Shown here: one piece after another, positions 1 through 12,740 of the stretch
Layout: every line of letters starts with the position of its first letter
How positions within the stretch are numbered: position 1 is the stretch's first letter
Assembly (NCBI GenBank): GCA_958496175.1
Contig: OY292276.1
Location: 51,473,080 to 51,537,079, forward strand
Source of the DNA: Sisyra terminalis
Taxonomy: Eukaryota > Arthropoda > Insecta > Neuroptera > Sisyridae
Length of the DNA stretch: 64,000 nt
Direction of reading: 5' to 3'
The notes under the pieces: model-generated
Database searches by the model: none
Told to the model about the DNA's origin: nothing
What the model saw: the letters and a program-made list of their open reading frames with translations, nothing else
Made by a program: the position numbers and the translations under genes

Positions 1-830
1 TAAATACAACACTTAATTGTGAAATTTTAGAAATTAAATACCTTCACTATGTCTCAAAGATTCACAATAATTACTTTTTCCTATGCATCAAAGAAGCGGT
101 ACCGGATTTTTGCGTTTGAACTTGAAAAAGCTGCGGTGACAGTTTAACAAAAATACGTGCTTTAAAGCTCATGATTTTTTTCCTTCAATTGAAGTTTTGA
201 ATCGAATTAAAAATATTTTTTTATAAATCATAAAGCTCAAAAAAAAATTTCCTCAAAAACATGACCAATACTGAAATTAATACAACACTTAATTGTGAAA
301 TTTCAGATCCTCAATGATATATAAAAGATTGATAAAATGTTCAGAGGACTAGGATCAAAAATAATCGGTTAAAACTTGATGTATTATATGCGACTTTTCG
401 GCTCTTTTATTGAGCCTTAAACGCCTGAGGAAGGCTTAATAAAAGAGCCGAAACGTCGCATGCAATAAATCAAGTTTTAACCGATTATTTTTGATCCTAG
501 TCCTCTGAGCGTTTTATCAATTTATTATATATCATCGAGGATCTGAAATTTTACAATTAAGTGTTGTATTAATTTCAGTATTGGTAATGTTTTTAGGGAT
601 TTTTTTTTAGATTTATGATTTATAAAAAAATATTTTTAATTCGATTCAAAACGATTGAAGGAAAGAAAAATCATGAGCTTTAAAGCACGTATTTTGTGTG
701 AAACTGTCGCAGCAGCTTTTTCAAGTTCAAACGCAAAAATCCGGTACCGTTTCTTTGATGCATAGGAAAAAGTAATTATTGTGAATCTTTGAGACATAGT
801 GAAGGTATTTAATTTGAATCAAAGATTAAG
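1..830. repeat. Long palindromic element with central hairpin motif
   Basis: Two arms of roughly 380 bases are reverse complements: the left arm from about 30 (AAATACCTTCACTATGTCTC) is mirrored by GAGACATAGTGAAGGTATTT ending near 812. The arms meet near 420, where CCTGAGGAAGGCT is followed by AGCCGAAACG (424-456), a short stem-loop. A 20-base block, ACAACACTTAATTGTGAAAT, occurs at about 7 and again near 284. Resembles paired pseudo-LTRs of a Penelope-like retroelement; the element may begin outside the window. Confidence 0.6.
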
Positions 831-3800
831 GGTTGAGTAACCTACAGTTAACAGACAAGGGATGAACAATCAACCGGGGGTAAACTAACGGGGTGGTTAG
901 TTCAAGCATTCAGATACACCAGCGTTCGCCCTTTAATCAAGCTTCAATTAATCAGACAGTTTTCTATCTTTTTGTTGTTTGGATTGTACACGGGGGGATT
1001 GTTGTTTATAACCGAGCGCACCACAATCTACATTTTGAATAAAAGCTCCCGCCATGCGGCACTAATGTCGCATACAGTTTTGCTTTCTTTTCATTGTAAA
1101 TCATTGGTTTTTTTTATCATATGTGCGGTTTTTTTATACGTAAAGCGTATGTACTTCAATTTTTCATCTTTCAAAGATCCTTCATTTCAATAATAACAGC
1201 AACCGCAGCATCAGCAGCCGTGTCTCATCGTTACTGGAGTACAGAGTAAAAGAGGAAATCGTAATCAAAACAGATGTAGTAATTATGAGGATCTCTTTTG
1301 TAAGCACCGTCTTCCATATTTAGTTGAAAAATTGCTATGCTATGATAAGTTCAATCACCATTTCGCCATTTCGTTTCTTTTTGTTCGTGTTTTTTGCGCT
1401 ATTCTTCGATTGAAATTTATTCTTTTCAATTATTTCTAAATAGTTTTTCTTGCAAAGATCTTTGATCTTTTCCACGAGAAGATTATTAAAAAAATAAAAC
1501 ATACAATTTCCATTTATCTCGCAGGCAGAATAATATGAAAATGTAGCTTGTCAAATGATGGATTTATCTTCATATTTGAGAGCTTATTTTTAAATATCAT
1601 CAATTTTAAATTGAAAAACTATGTTCCCAAAGAGAAAAAAAGAAAAGCACACATTCCCTACTTGGAAAGAATTAGATAAACCAGCAAACATTTTCTTTTT
1701 AAGTTTCATAAGAATTCGTACTTAGTTCTCTCGGTTCATTCTCGGTTCAGTTCTCGAAAATATATATAGATATACATATACTATATATGGATATGGAAGA
1801 GTAGAATTTCTCGAAATCGAATTTCGCGTGTGAAAATAAGAATTCATGCTCAGATGTTCACAGTTGGGTGGATGATAAGCATCCCATCTGAAAATGGAAT
1901 AAGCGATGAGAGATCTTGGATAAGAATGCGCGTCGTGGACGCCACATTTCGCGTCATAAATATAGAAAGCTTGTCAAGAAATATGATGTTTCACACGGAA
2001 TCGTGGTGGCTAATATAATAATTTCGTGCCAATTTATCTCAATATTTTATATTACTTCATATAGAAGCGAAGACATAAAAATTGAAAAAAAATAGAAGGA
2101 TATTTTGTATGAAATATATTTTCGTTCGTTTTATACAAAATATTTTATGGCAAAAGCTCTTATCCACAATATGATCATTCTTTTTGAATAATGTAATTTA
2201 TGCAATTGTGAAAATGTAAAATCTTACGAATAAAGTAGAAGCTTTTCGAAGATAAATGTATATATGAATTCATTGGAAGTAAAATAAAATTTTATTTTTC
2301 ACTTGGATTCAATGATGATTTTTTCCCGTCAACATTTAATAAATATCAATTTTATATCATAGAATTTTCATGACAACTATCGAAAATAAAATTTAATCTA
2401 TAATATTGAGCAAACTTTAAAAACTTTTCAGACTTACCGATATGCAATTCAATTCCCCAATAGACTTAAGTATCATTATATTTCTTCACGACTTAATAGT
2501 ATAGTTGCTCCAGCATATGCACTAACCAAAATATACTTAATAGCCATTTTTTTTAATTATTTGTTAGATTAGGTCCCAAACATGATTTTCATCAAAAATT
2601 AACCGGGAAGCGCCGCATTTTTGAACCACTATCCCCCAAAATTGACTTTTCCATAAAAAAAAATTTCATTACAATTTTTGAACCGTGCTAGATACAAATA
2701 TAATAGTTATTATCAAAATGAAAGCTGAGGATATTTTTTACAAAAAAACTCCTTTAATAATTTCTTGCATGTACCACAGTTAACGTAAAAATAACGGTTG
2801 AAAACATACCAAAATTTACATTTTCAAAAATCGAGTTACTTTATTGTTGATTTTTCTGAAAATTATTGGCGTTTTAGGAAAAATCAGGAGACAAATGATT
2901 TAATTATTTGTGAGCTTTATTCTCTTATGCAAGAAACTTCCAGAAGTTACTAGATTTTTAGTAATTTTTCGTTACAAGGTTTGAAGAGCTTAACTCTTAA
3001 TTATAAAGATATCAAAAACTTTGTCAAATGTAAATATACTATCAAAAACTAATAACAGTATGAAATGTACTTTTTTAAACTGTACTAAACTGTAAATGTA
3101 AATTATGAACTGCAATTAGAAAAAAAATTAATTTATTTAAGATGGTTAAATTCGTGAAGTTTGTATTACGGTGAATCGGAAGTACATGAATAATATGAGT
3201 ATCGCTAAATATATATCTACTTTGTTATATAAAAACAGTAAACGTGGTTAGATATTATTTGAAGTACAGTTATCAAATTTATAAAATAATGACTTGCCAA
3301 AGCTGGACTTAATACTGTGGAGATTTTTAGGCGATATATATGGTAGGAACTATTTTCTTTTAGAAATTGACTTTATATTTCTAATATTAGGTGTTGATTT
3401 TTCATAAAATTTTATCACTTTTGAATATTATTGAGTAAATAGGGGGTTGGGACTCCAACCAGGTAATGGTCAAGCTTATATAGTATTATCTGTAAATCCA
3501 GCCTACAAATTTAAAATCGTCTAGGTAATATTATCAAAATTTTTGATTTTCCTGATTCTGTAATTACGAGGTCCTTATAGACAGATAGTAATAAAAAAAT
3601 ATTTGAAAAAAATTAATAAGCTATAGTTTCTTCCTGGCAGCCGTTATATAAGTTATAATGAAATTAAATGCTTTGTTACTTCCAAAATCTCAACATTTGA
3701 TGATCATCAAGCTCTAATCAAATTGAAAAATTAGAACTGTTACCTGTTGTTTTTACTACTCATTAATATTTTAAAGCAGAAATATTTGATTAGTTAATGA

Positions 3801-5261
3801 TTGTAATGATTTTAACACCAGTTTACAAAAGTGAATTATAAGAATTTCAAGCCATAGTTTGCTAACTTTGCACTACAAAAGCGTGAAAAAGGATAGTATG
3901 ATTCCTGAAATTCATTGTTCTATAATTTTAACAGTTAAATAGTTATTTAATAGTTAAGTCTCAGTCATAGTTTCTTTGTGAGATATTTCTATTTTAATAA
4001 AGGGCATTATTTGGAGACGGGTGTTTTCGGAGCGTTTTAACTCAAGTTCTATTGGAGCTTTTTGGTTAAAAATTTATAAACATACACTATAAATAAATTT
4101 AAAAAAAAAAAATTTTTTACTCCGTTTGTTCTCAAAAAAAATCACAGAAATTGCTTAAAGACGGGCCTTCACACGTCCGCTTGAACAAAATTAAAGATTA
4201 TGAAAATTGCATTCAATTATAACATTTTTTAAGAACCTATTTTTTAAGAACCTATTTTTTAATGAAGGGATTAATTTTGAAAGTTGAAAATCTTTGATTT
4301 TCCTATTAAAAGCTTTGATGTAAAATCTATCTAAGCTTAAGTATATCTTTACAGTATATGTAGATGCTCACTTAAAGTTTTTTTTTATTGCACTGATACG
4401 TTAAAATTTCAAATTTTCAGTTTAATACATTTAAAAAAATATTTAAAAATTTAATATAGAAATTGATATTTTATTTTAGCTTATTGCCTTATTGTATATT
4501 GTAGATGACAACTATGGCGGCACTGTTGATGAAAAAAGATCTTTAAGCTCTCTAGTATAAAAGTAGTGACGTTTTGTAAATAAGCACTGAAAACATGCTG
4601 AGCTTTCAAGTTTAGCATCGTTATTTTTACTAATATTAAGAAAAAAATGTACTAAGTTTATTTTCTCGTCTGTTGCCCAAAAACTGAATAATTCTCAATC
4701 ATTTTAAAGTTTTTTTTTGCATGTTATTTGCTTTCCACCACAATATACAATCTAAGATCACAAAAAATAAAAAGACGCTGCAAGAGCACTTATAAAATCA
4801 AGACTCGATTCATCTAAGTTTTGATAGTCTCAAAGCATTTTTTTGCAATTTTACGCTAAAATGGAATTGAAATGCCGAAAAGAAAAAAAGAAGACAACAG
4901 TAAAAACTTTAAAAATTTGTTCGAATAAAATATTCATGTATCTTAGTCTCTTATTTTAATACTTCTTTGCTTTCTGCTGTGCTTACACAAATTATAATTT
5001 TGGAGGTTTAATTCCTGTAGGAATCAAAATAAATTTTTTAAGCTCAGGTGGATGGTTTTTAAGAATTTCAAGAAAAATGAACACCCTGTGATAAACGTAG
5101 TAGTATAAAATAAGATGTATATAAGTTTCCCACCATTCTTTTTGGTTACTAATTATTTCATTGGTTGTCAAAGAAAAACTGAGTTTTGAAAAGGAAGAAA
5201 GGAGAATTCTTAAAAAGTTAAATGTATAGGGGCATGCAACAGTAGAAGGAAGAGTTCGACA
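831..5261. other. 5' flank, no gene recognised
   Basis: Mainly AT-rich. The 840-1260 part is less AT-rich and not obviously repetitive. No Pax-like exon, RNA gene or clear transposon was seen; a direct doubling of TTTTTTAAGAACCTA lies near 4225-4260. Confidence 0.5.
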
Positions 5262-5870
5262 TAAAATGCAATTGATTGAACAGATGAATTTTTTTGGAAA
5301 TTGAGTTATCAATAAGTAAAATGATCATTCTTTTCTATTACTTAAATTTTTTGGCTTTCCAAGCCATTAGTTTTGTTTCCTGACCATATAATTAATATTA
5401 CAACAGCAAAAAAATCATTTTACTTAGAGAATTTGTTCATATTGTAAGTTTATTTAAAATATGATTTTTCTAATTTTCCTTTATTTTGGTAGCAAAAAAA
5501 AAAACGATTTCTTTTTACTGTAGAAAAACAACGAAAATAATATGTGGAATAAAATGTTAACACATCAAATGCGATTGATTGAACTGATGATTTTTTTTTG
5601 AGAATTGAGTTATCAATGAGTAAATGCTCAGTTTTTTTTTTTTTACTTAAATTTCTTGCCTTTCCTAGCCATTAGCTTTGTTCCCTGATCATATTTACAA
5701 AAGCAAAAAAAAATCATTTCAACTAGAAAATTTGATCATATTGTAATTTTATCTAAAATATGGTTTTTCTAATTTTCCTTTATTATGATACCAAAAATAA
5801 GTCGATCTCTTTTTTTACTGTAGCAAAACCAGCGAAAATGATATGTGGAATAAAATGTTAACAAGTACAT
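5262..5870. repeat. Two-copy tandem repeat, about 303 bp
   Basis: The segment beginning near TTGATTGAACAGATGA (about 5272) recurs near 5575 with roughly 85-90% identity, including GAATTGAGTTATCAAT, a TTGTTCCCTGA-like stretch and GTGGAATAAAATGTTAAC at the unit end. The repeat encodes nothing recognisable. Confidence 0.75.
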
Positions 5871-5939
5871 GTGGAACTGATATATAAAATGATTTCTAAG
5901 AATGAATTTTCACAAATTTCCGCGAAACTCTCATGAGAG

Positions 5940-6260
5940 GGAGGGAATGTGTTAAATGTAAAACGATGGGGGTTGGTAGCAAATACCTGCTGAACGCCTC
6001 CACCATCGCTATAGTAACTGTGATATAGTCGGCATTATTGCCGTTGCTGCCGCCGCCGCCGCCGCCGTCGCGGCTTTCACGTTTCGGTACACCCTCAATT
6101 CGCCATGTAATGTTAAGGCTAATGCAATTTGAGGCGCTAGTGTCGCGCATTCTCATCACTTGTCGACAATCTCACCACCAACCCCCAGTCTTTTTGCATC
6201 CCCCCGAAACCCCTTTTGAACCAATCTGTTTTCGTACGCCATCGATCAAAGTTCACAACG
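5940..6260. promoter_or_regulatory. GC-rich island with CCG run, possible promoter, 5' exon or enhancer
   Basis: A clear rise in GC content in otherwise AT-rich DNA, with a run of CCG triplets near 6047-6066 and no transposon resemblance. Its open frames (poly-Pro or poly-Gly) look like by-products of composition. It lies about 3.7 kb upstream of the first recognised coding exon, so a 5' non-coding exon, promoter or enhancer of toy is possible. This is inference from composition and place. Confidence 0.3.
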
Positions 6261-6555
6261 CTTTCTAATCAAATTATCTATTCAAATATCAAATCATCAT
6301 TTATTTTATTAGATCCTCAGACAAAACACTTTCCAACTCCGAAAAATATCGCTCTTTGTAGATATATGTGGCAAAGCTCGTGAAAAGCTTTTAGAAAGAT
6401 TATCAATCCACGATAACGATATTGATGTAGAAACTAGTAAAAGTTTATTTGTTTCAAATAAAAGCTTTAAATAGCTGCTGGAAATTATTTCCAAGTTGAA
6501 ACGAACGAAATAGACTGCTTCGTGTATTAAGTTTCGGAACTAAAGAAGGGTCGTC

Positions 6556-6556
<1 letters not shown>

Positions 6557-6588
<32 letters not shown>
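6557..6588. repeat. (TA)n microsatellite
   Basis: About sixteen uninterrupted TA dinucleotides. Confidence 0.95.
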
Positions 6589-6590
<2 letters not shown>

Positions 6591-7174
6591 AAATGTGAAA
6601 CATACAGAACTTAATCTGTACTCTTCAGTTTTATGCTCATCCGACCGGAAAGTTACGTTCACTCTTCAACCAAAATTCAACTAAACGTATTTGAAAATTT
6701 ATTATATTAGAGCTTTCATAATTATCTAATTCCATTAAATAGTTGGAGTTCTTTGAAATACTGTTTTGCAAAACTCGAACCAAGAATTATTTAAATAATT
6801 TACCAACCCATTTATGTCCTAGAATTTATTTAATTCTATTTGGGAAAACACTTTTTTTAACTTGATATATTTATATTTAAAAATACAGTTTTCATAACAA
6901 AATGAAAAAAAAATGAAAAGTAAAGTTTTAGGAAGAAAATTCAGCTGGTAACTTCTAAAAGCTTTCTTTGTTCATCTTTTATATGAGCTTTTCAACTTCT
7001 TTAGATGTTTCTTTTAACAATTATAAAATTAAGATTCCTAGATTGTTCTCTAGGAAAAAATTAGGGAATAAGCTGTGAAGTTGAACTATTAACGATATAA
7101 GATAAGCTTTTTGAGATATAAGGGTGTAAATATTAATACTCTCAACTGATTGACCAACAAAATTTTAAAGTTCG

Positions 7175-9165
7175 AATTTTTCAAATTCGCAATTTATTTT
7201 GCCAATCGATGTGAAATCATTTTTAGAGATTTATGAAAAATAACTCGTTTTGTTTATGGCCAAATAGTTTATGGCTTAAAAATTAACTAGGAAAATTATA
7301 TTATAAAGTAATAAAATTCATATAGTAAGATTTTCGGTAGCAAATAAAATTACGGTAGAAAATGTTGGAAAATTCAGAAAAATTATCAGGGAGATAAAAC
7401 AAAAAGAATATTTAAAGAAAAAGTTAACAAAACGTCTCTTATAGTTTGAATTTCAGCCAAATTTTCTAAGCTACCAAAAAAGGAAAGAGCTTTTCATACT
7501 TTTTTGCACTAATATTTAATCCTTTGTGAAGAAAACTTTTTAAAATTTTGAATTTAACATTATAGAATAACATTTAATTTATTTTTTGAAAACTCAGAAA
7601 ATATTTTTAAACGTTTTACGCTTATTATCGAGACCAAAGTAGTATTGAAACCAATGGGAATCGTTTATTTAAAAAGTTTGAATTTTCCGAATTCTCAATT
7701 TTCTTTGTTAATTGATGTGAAATCATTTTTAGAGATTTGTGAAAAAGAATCCGTTTCATTTATGGCCAAATAGTTTATGGCTTTATAATTAACTAGGAAA
7801 ATTACATTATAAAGTAATCATATTCATAAAGTAGAATTTTCGGTAACAAATAAAATAGAATAGGTATGTTGGAGAATGCAGAAAAAATATTAGGGAAATA
7901 AAACAAAAAGAATAATTAAAGAAAAAGTTAACAAAACCTCTCTTATAATTTGAATTTCAGCCAAATTTTCTAAGCTCCTAAAAAAGGAAAGAGCTTTTCA
8001 TACTTACTTAGTACTATTATTTAATCCTTTGTGAAAAAAACTTTTTAAAATTTTGAATTTAACATTATGAAATAACATTTGACATATTTTTGAAAACTCA
8101 GAAAATATTTTTAAACGATTTACACTTATTATCGGAACCCAAGTTATAATGGGAATAATTGATCTGAAATTAAAGTTGCAATTTCCCGAATTCTAAATTT
8201 TCTTTGTCAATCGATGTGAAATATTTTTTAGAGATTTGGGAAAAAGAATCCGTTTTGTTTATGGCTAAATAGTTTATGCCTTAATAATTAACTAGGAAAA
8301 TTACATTATAAAGTAATCATATTCATAAAGTAGAATTTTCGGTAACAAATAAAATAGAATAGGTATGTTGGAGAATGCAGAAAAAATATTAGGGAAATAA
8401 AACAAAAAGAATAATTAAAGAAAAAGTTAACAAAACCTCTCTTATAATTTGAATTTCAGCCAAATTTTCTAAGCTCCTAAAAAAGGAAAGAGCTTTTCAT
8501 ACTTACTTAGTACTATTATTTAATCCTTTGTGAAAAAAACTTTTTAAAATTTTGAATTTAACATTATGAAATAACATTTGACATATTTTTGAAAACTCAG
8601 AAAATATTTTTAAACGATTTACACTTATTATCGAAACCCAAGTTATAATGGGAATAATTGATCTGAAATTAAAGTTGCAATTTCCCGAATTCTAAATTTT
8701 CTTTGTCAATCGATGTGAAATATTTTTTAGAGATTTGGGAAAAAGAATCCGTTTTGTTTATGGCTAAATAGTTTATGCCTTAATAATTAACTAGGAAAAC
8801 TATATTATAAAGTAATCATATTCATATAGTAGAATTTTTGATAGCAAATGAAATAGAATATGTTGGAAAATGCAGAAAAAATTGAACGGAAATAGAACAA
8901 AAAATAACTTAAAACTAACAGAACTTCCCTTATAATTTGAGCTTTAGCCAAATTTTCTAAACGACCAAAGAAGTAAAGTGCTTTTCACACTATTTTCGCA
9001 CTAATATTTAATCCTTTGTGAAAAAAGCTTTTTCAAATTTTGAATTTCCCATTATGAAAAAACATTTGATATATTTTTTGCAATCTCAGAAAATATTTTT
9101 AAACGTTTTTCGCTTATTATCGGAACCAAAGCTGCAGTGAAACCAATGGGAATAATTTATCTTAA
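7175..9165. repeat. Tandem array of four ~500-bp units
   Basis: The anchor GATGTGAAAT occurs at 7208, 7714, 8213 and 8712, giving periods of 506, 499 and 499 bases. Each unit carries TTTATGGC(C/T)AAATAGTTTATG, AATTAACTAGGAAAA and ATTTAATCCTTTGTGAA in the same order. Units 2 and 3 are almost identical over long stretches (for example 7790-8100 and 8290-8600); units 1 and 4 are more diverged. The array ends about 0.6 kb before exon 1. No coding capacity was seen. Confidence 0.9.
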
Positions 9166-9292
9166 ATCATTGGACCAGGAAATTTCGAGTCTTAAGAAGA
9201 TTGCCAGGCAAAGGGACGGCGGGATTTCATAGATAAAGAAGATAATTATTGGAGTGAAAGAAATAAAACAAATATTACTTATACAAGCCTAT

Positions 9293-9460
9293 TGGTGGCC
9301 GAGTGGTTAAGGTGACCGCTTTAAAGCCGGTAGGTGTTGGATTGGATTCTTGATTCGAGCAAATTTTCGATATTTCTCGAATACGGATTTTTATTAAACC
9401 TAGAGTCGCTAAAGAATTTTATAGTGATATAGCGACGGTAAATATCAATTAAAAAAACAT
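9293..9460 (+). repeat. tRNA-derived SINE, with head
   Basis: The head carries a pol III A box (TGGCCGAGTGG, 9296-9306) and a diverged B box (TTGATTCGAGC, 9350-9360), as in Leu/Ser-type tRNAs, followed by a tail containing CGGATTTTTATTAAACCTAG and GCGACGGTAAATA. The tail recurs in reverse orientation near 31.7 kb and 60.3 kb, which shows a dispersed SINE rather than a working tRNA gene. Confidence 0.75.
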
Positions 9461-9768
9461 TGCTTATTCATAGTACAATTTTGAAGAATATAAGATATCT
9501 AAAGAAAATTAAATCCTTGCCGAAACGTTCTTTTTTACCCAAATAAAAACAAATTGTTTAATTTACACCCTTATATCACTGATTTCATTGTACTATAAAT
9601 TCAAGGGTTGTGATACTAACTTTTTATATTATTTTAATTGATCGAATAAATGTTAACTAAAAATTGAGGTTTGAGAGGTTTTTCTTCGATTTTTTTGGTT
9701 GATGGATTTAAAATAAGTTCAGAAATGTGTAATTTAGGTAATACCGTTTATACTGTTTATCTAATTAG

Positions 9769-10032
<264 letters not shown>

Positions 10033-10102
10033 TAAGCTTGAAATTTTCTATTTTTTCTTGTGAACTATCAAAGTTAATTTGAATTTTCAATTCTAATTTC
10101 AG

Positions 10103-10283
10103 ATACTATGAAACGGGCTCGATAAAACCGCGCGCGATCGGGGGCTCAAAGCCACGTGTAGCTACCACGCCGGTGGTGAACAAAATTGCAGATTACAAAC
10201 GCGAATGTCCATCGATATTTGCATGGGAAATTAGAGATCGGTTGTTATCTGAGGGCGTTTGTAACAACGACAATATACCAAGT
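10103..10283 (+). CDS. toy: toy exon 2: middle of paired domain
   Basis: Follows a 71-bp intron with acceptor TTCTAATTTCAG. Its first base completes the split Arg codon 74, and residues 75-134 follow. It encodes the turn and linker between the two paired subdomains ([20 protein letters not shown]) and much of the RED subdomain, including [16 protein letters not shown] and NNDNIPS. The donor GTAAGT at 10284 is strong and falls between codons (phase 0), the Pax6 junction just before [10 protein letters not shown]. The frame stays open for about 100 bases into intron 2, but that extension does not resemble any Pax protein. Confidence 0.95.
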
Positions 10284-12169
10284 GTAAGTACAAATTTAAA
10301 TTTGCCGATTCCTCCACAAATTGAAAGCATTTGCCGATATATTGAATTGAGAGATAAATTTTGCAAAAATGGTCTTTTATAATCGAAATACCCTCGAATT
10401 CATATGTTATCCCCTCAATGAAATTAACTTTCCTTTGACGTTATTATGTGCACAAACAGTGGTGCAACCTCCCGTCAACCAAGCTTGTTACAATAATATT
10501 ATCAAACAGATGTACTTGGCCAACATCCCCTAACAAATTAAATACACTATACATTACATTTATATGTACACATATTGTAGGTACTCTTGTATTACATATG
10601 TATTGACAGTTGGTTCTAATACACATTGTATCTCAATTTAACGGCCTTTTACAAATAGAATGTCCCTCCTTAATAAGTAGGTACTTAGTACTATTTATCA
10701 GTCGCATCTATACGCAATGCTCAAATGTAACATGACCCCAGGGGACTCTTCATAATGTATCACTGTTGCAAAATATTGTGGTCTATTTTATTTGCTCGTA
10801 ACTTGTCACAGAAATCAACCTTAAGGCTAAACTAGTCCCTAAAAAATAAATATTTGTCCAGTAAATATCAATTTGTGGAATTCCTGAGTTTTCATTTTCA
10901 ATGTTGTCTATCAATATTTAAAAAAGAACATTTTTAGTATAATACAATTCTCTTGTATTTTTTTTTCTTATTCAACAAAAGAAAGATTTACGTAAAAGCT
11001 TTAAAGATTTTTTTTTTAAATCTTAACATTCAAATTAGTACATTATGTTCTCAACCCAAGATACTAACGACATGTGGTAGTTGCATAAGCTTCTGCTGAA
11101 AAGATTCCGCAAAATAACCAAAGATTACTTTAATATTTGCATGAATTAATTTCTATATGAATAAAATCAATTCTACATAAACTAATACCAAAAATTTTCC
11201 CGAAAATATCTAACAAAATCAAAATTTTCCACCAAATTAAAAGAAACTGTTGAACAAGTGTATGTATGTAACTACTTTGTAGAAGAGTTTATATCTTAAA
11301 ATTTTCAACTAGATTGGTTTAGAAGTTATTTCCGAGATACGTTAACTGAAATAATATAAACTTGTACTTAGAACGTTCTAGTTTTTTCGTTTCTAGCTGG
11401 CAAAAGCTTCTAAATCTTAAGCTTTTTTTGTGGGTGAATATAAAAACTTGTTTCTTAGAGTTTTTCCAGCACATTTTTTGAATGAGTTTAAAAAGTTCTT
11501 AACGAATTTAAACTTTTAAATTTTCTGAAGTTCTTAACATTGTTTTAAGAAAATTTTTAACAATTTATTAACTATGGTTGAACTTAAAAAAAATGCTAAT
11601 CAATATTGTATCCTTAACAATTTAATAGTCAAAATATCAATATTTGAAACAAAAGTCTTCAGAATATTTTCCAAAAAATAATCTTTCGACTCTTTTTGGC
11701 AGTTTTTTCACCCATTTCTCCTGACATTATTAGAACCCTCGGTAGGTTTCTGATCATAAAAAATTATTACTATAACTTTAATCCTGAGCTTTCTTTTTAA
11801 ACAACCTGTAGGTTCTTAATTCTGACGACCTTCAATTTAAAAGCGATGCCTGAATTTCACAAACAATAGGTGTACCCGAAAGTAATTTCGCTATTTTCAT
11901 AAACAATTTAAACACAAACTTTTGTTATAACTCTTGATTGTAAACCACTAATAAGATCAACCTTAATAGTATCAACGTTTTGACATTAAGTGTGCAAATT
12001 TTTAATATGCTAAATTAGTAAAAATCAATCGATTACTAAAGAAAATATCAAAAAAATACATATTGACCATCCTTTAAGCTTTTAATTGTTTTAACCCTTA
12101 GTAAATGTAGTAACGATTGAAATTAATAGAAATCTGATGGAAAAACTTTAGGCGATTATAGTGAGTATG

Positions 12170-12740
12170 GCAATATCATCCCATCCCCTTAATTGAATAA
12201 TTTACTAGTTTTTCCGGGGTTTTTCTTCTGCAGAGAAGACTTGAATTACCGTTTAGACTAGAATTTTCTCTGTTAACAGTTTTTGGACACTTTTGGGTAA
12301 TTGGTAGGTCGATCAAAGTTGATTAGAATTATTGGCAAGCTCTTCGACTTTCTGGCCTACATTTGGTATCATTTTCTCCCTTAACTTCATATTGGTTAAA
12401 TATTTTGCCACTCTTCGTTAGTAATAGTTAGAGAAACGGAAATGATCGAATTTGAATTTCTAAAAACTCATTTGGCGTCAATGAACATCTAGTATACTTA
12501 GATGAACATTCAAAATGGTTTTAGTAACAATTTTTCGTTACTACCCTGTGAAATTCGAAGAGCATTCAATATCGAATTTTTTAAAGATCTTACCATTTTA
12601 CCATTTATCAGAAAAATAGTAATTGAATGACTACAGGTATAAAAACGAAATAACTTTTCGATACATCTAATATAAAGCTATACAATCTTGACTTTGGTAA
12701 ATATAGTAAGAATCGGCTTCTATGCCGGTATCTACATAAT
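12170..12740. repeat. Dispersed repeat, unknown family, copy 1
   Basis: Shares blocks in order with 51700-52170: GGGTTTTTCTTCTGCA, AACTCATTTGGC, GAACATCTA(G/A)TA and a closing GATACA(T/C)CTAATATAA. No terminal repeats or protein similarity were seen, so the class is open. Confidence 0.55.

Noticed and set aside
424..456. Canonical hammerhead ribozyme
   Set aside because: An extra A between CTGAGGA and the stem and no convincing third stem; kept only as a structural resemblance.
6038..6268. Proline-rich open frame over the CCG run
   Set aside because: Produced by the triplet repeat; its opposite strand is equally open as poly-Gly, and neither matches a known protein.
7175..9165. CRISPR-like array
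   Set aside because: Whole ~500-bp units repeat with no short-repeat and spacer pattern, in eukaryotic DNA.
9293..9365. Functional tRNA-Leu/Ser gene
   Set aside because: The B box is degraded, the acceptor stem is not complete, and the downstream tail is shared with two dispersed copies, so it is a SINE head.
10284..10382. Extension of exon 2 past 10283
   Set aside because: The frame stays open, but a strong GTAAGT donor is present, the extra residues are unlike Pax6, and exon 3 continues the paired domain exactly.
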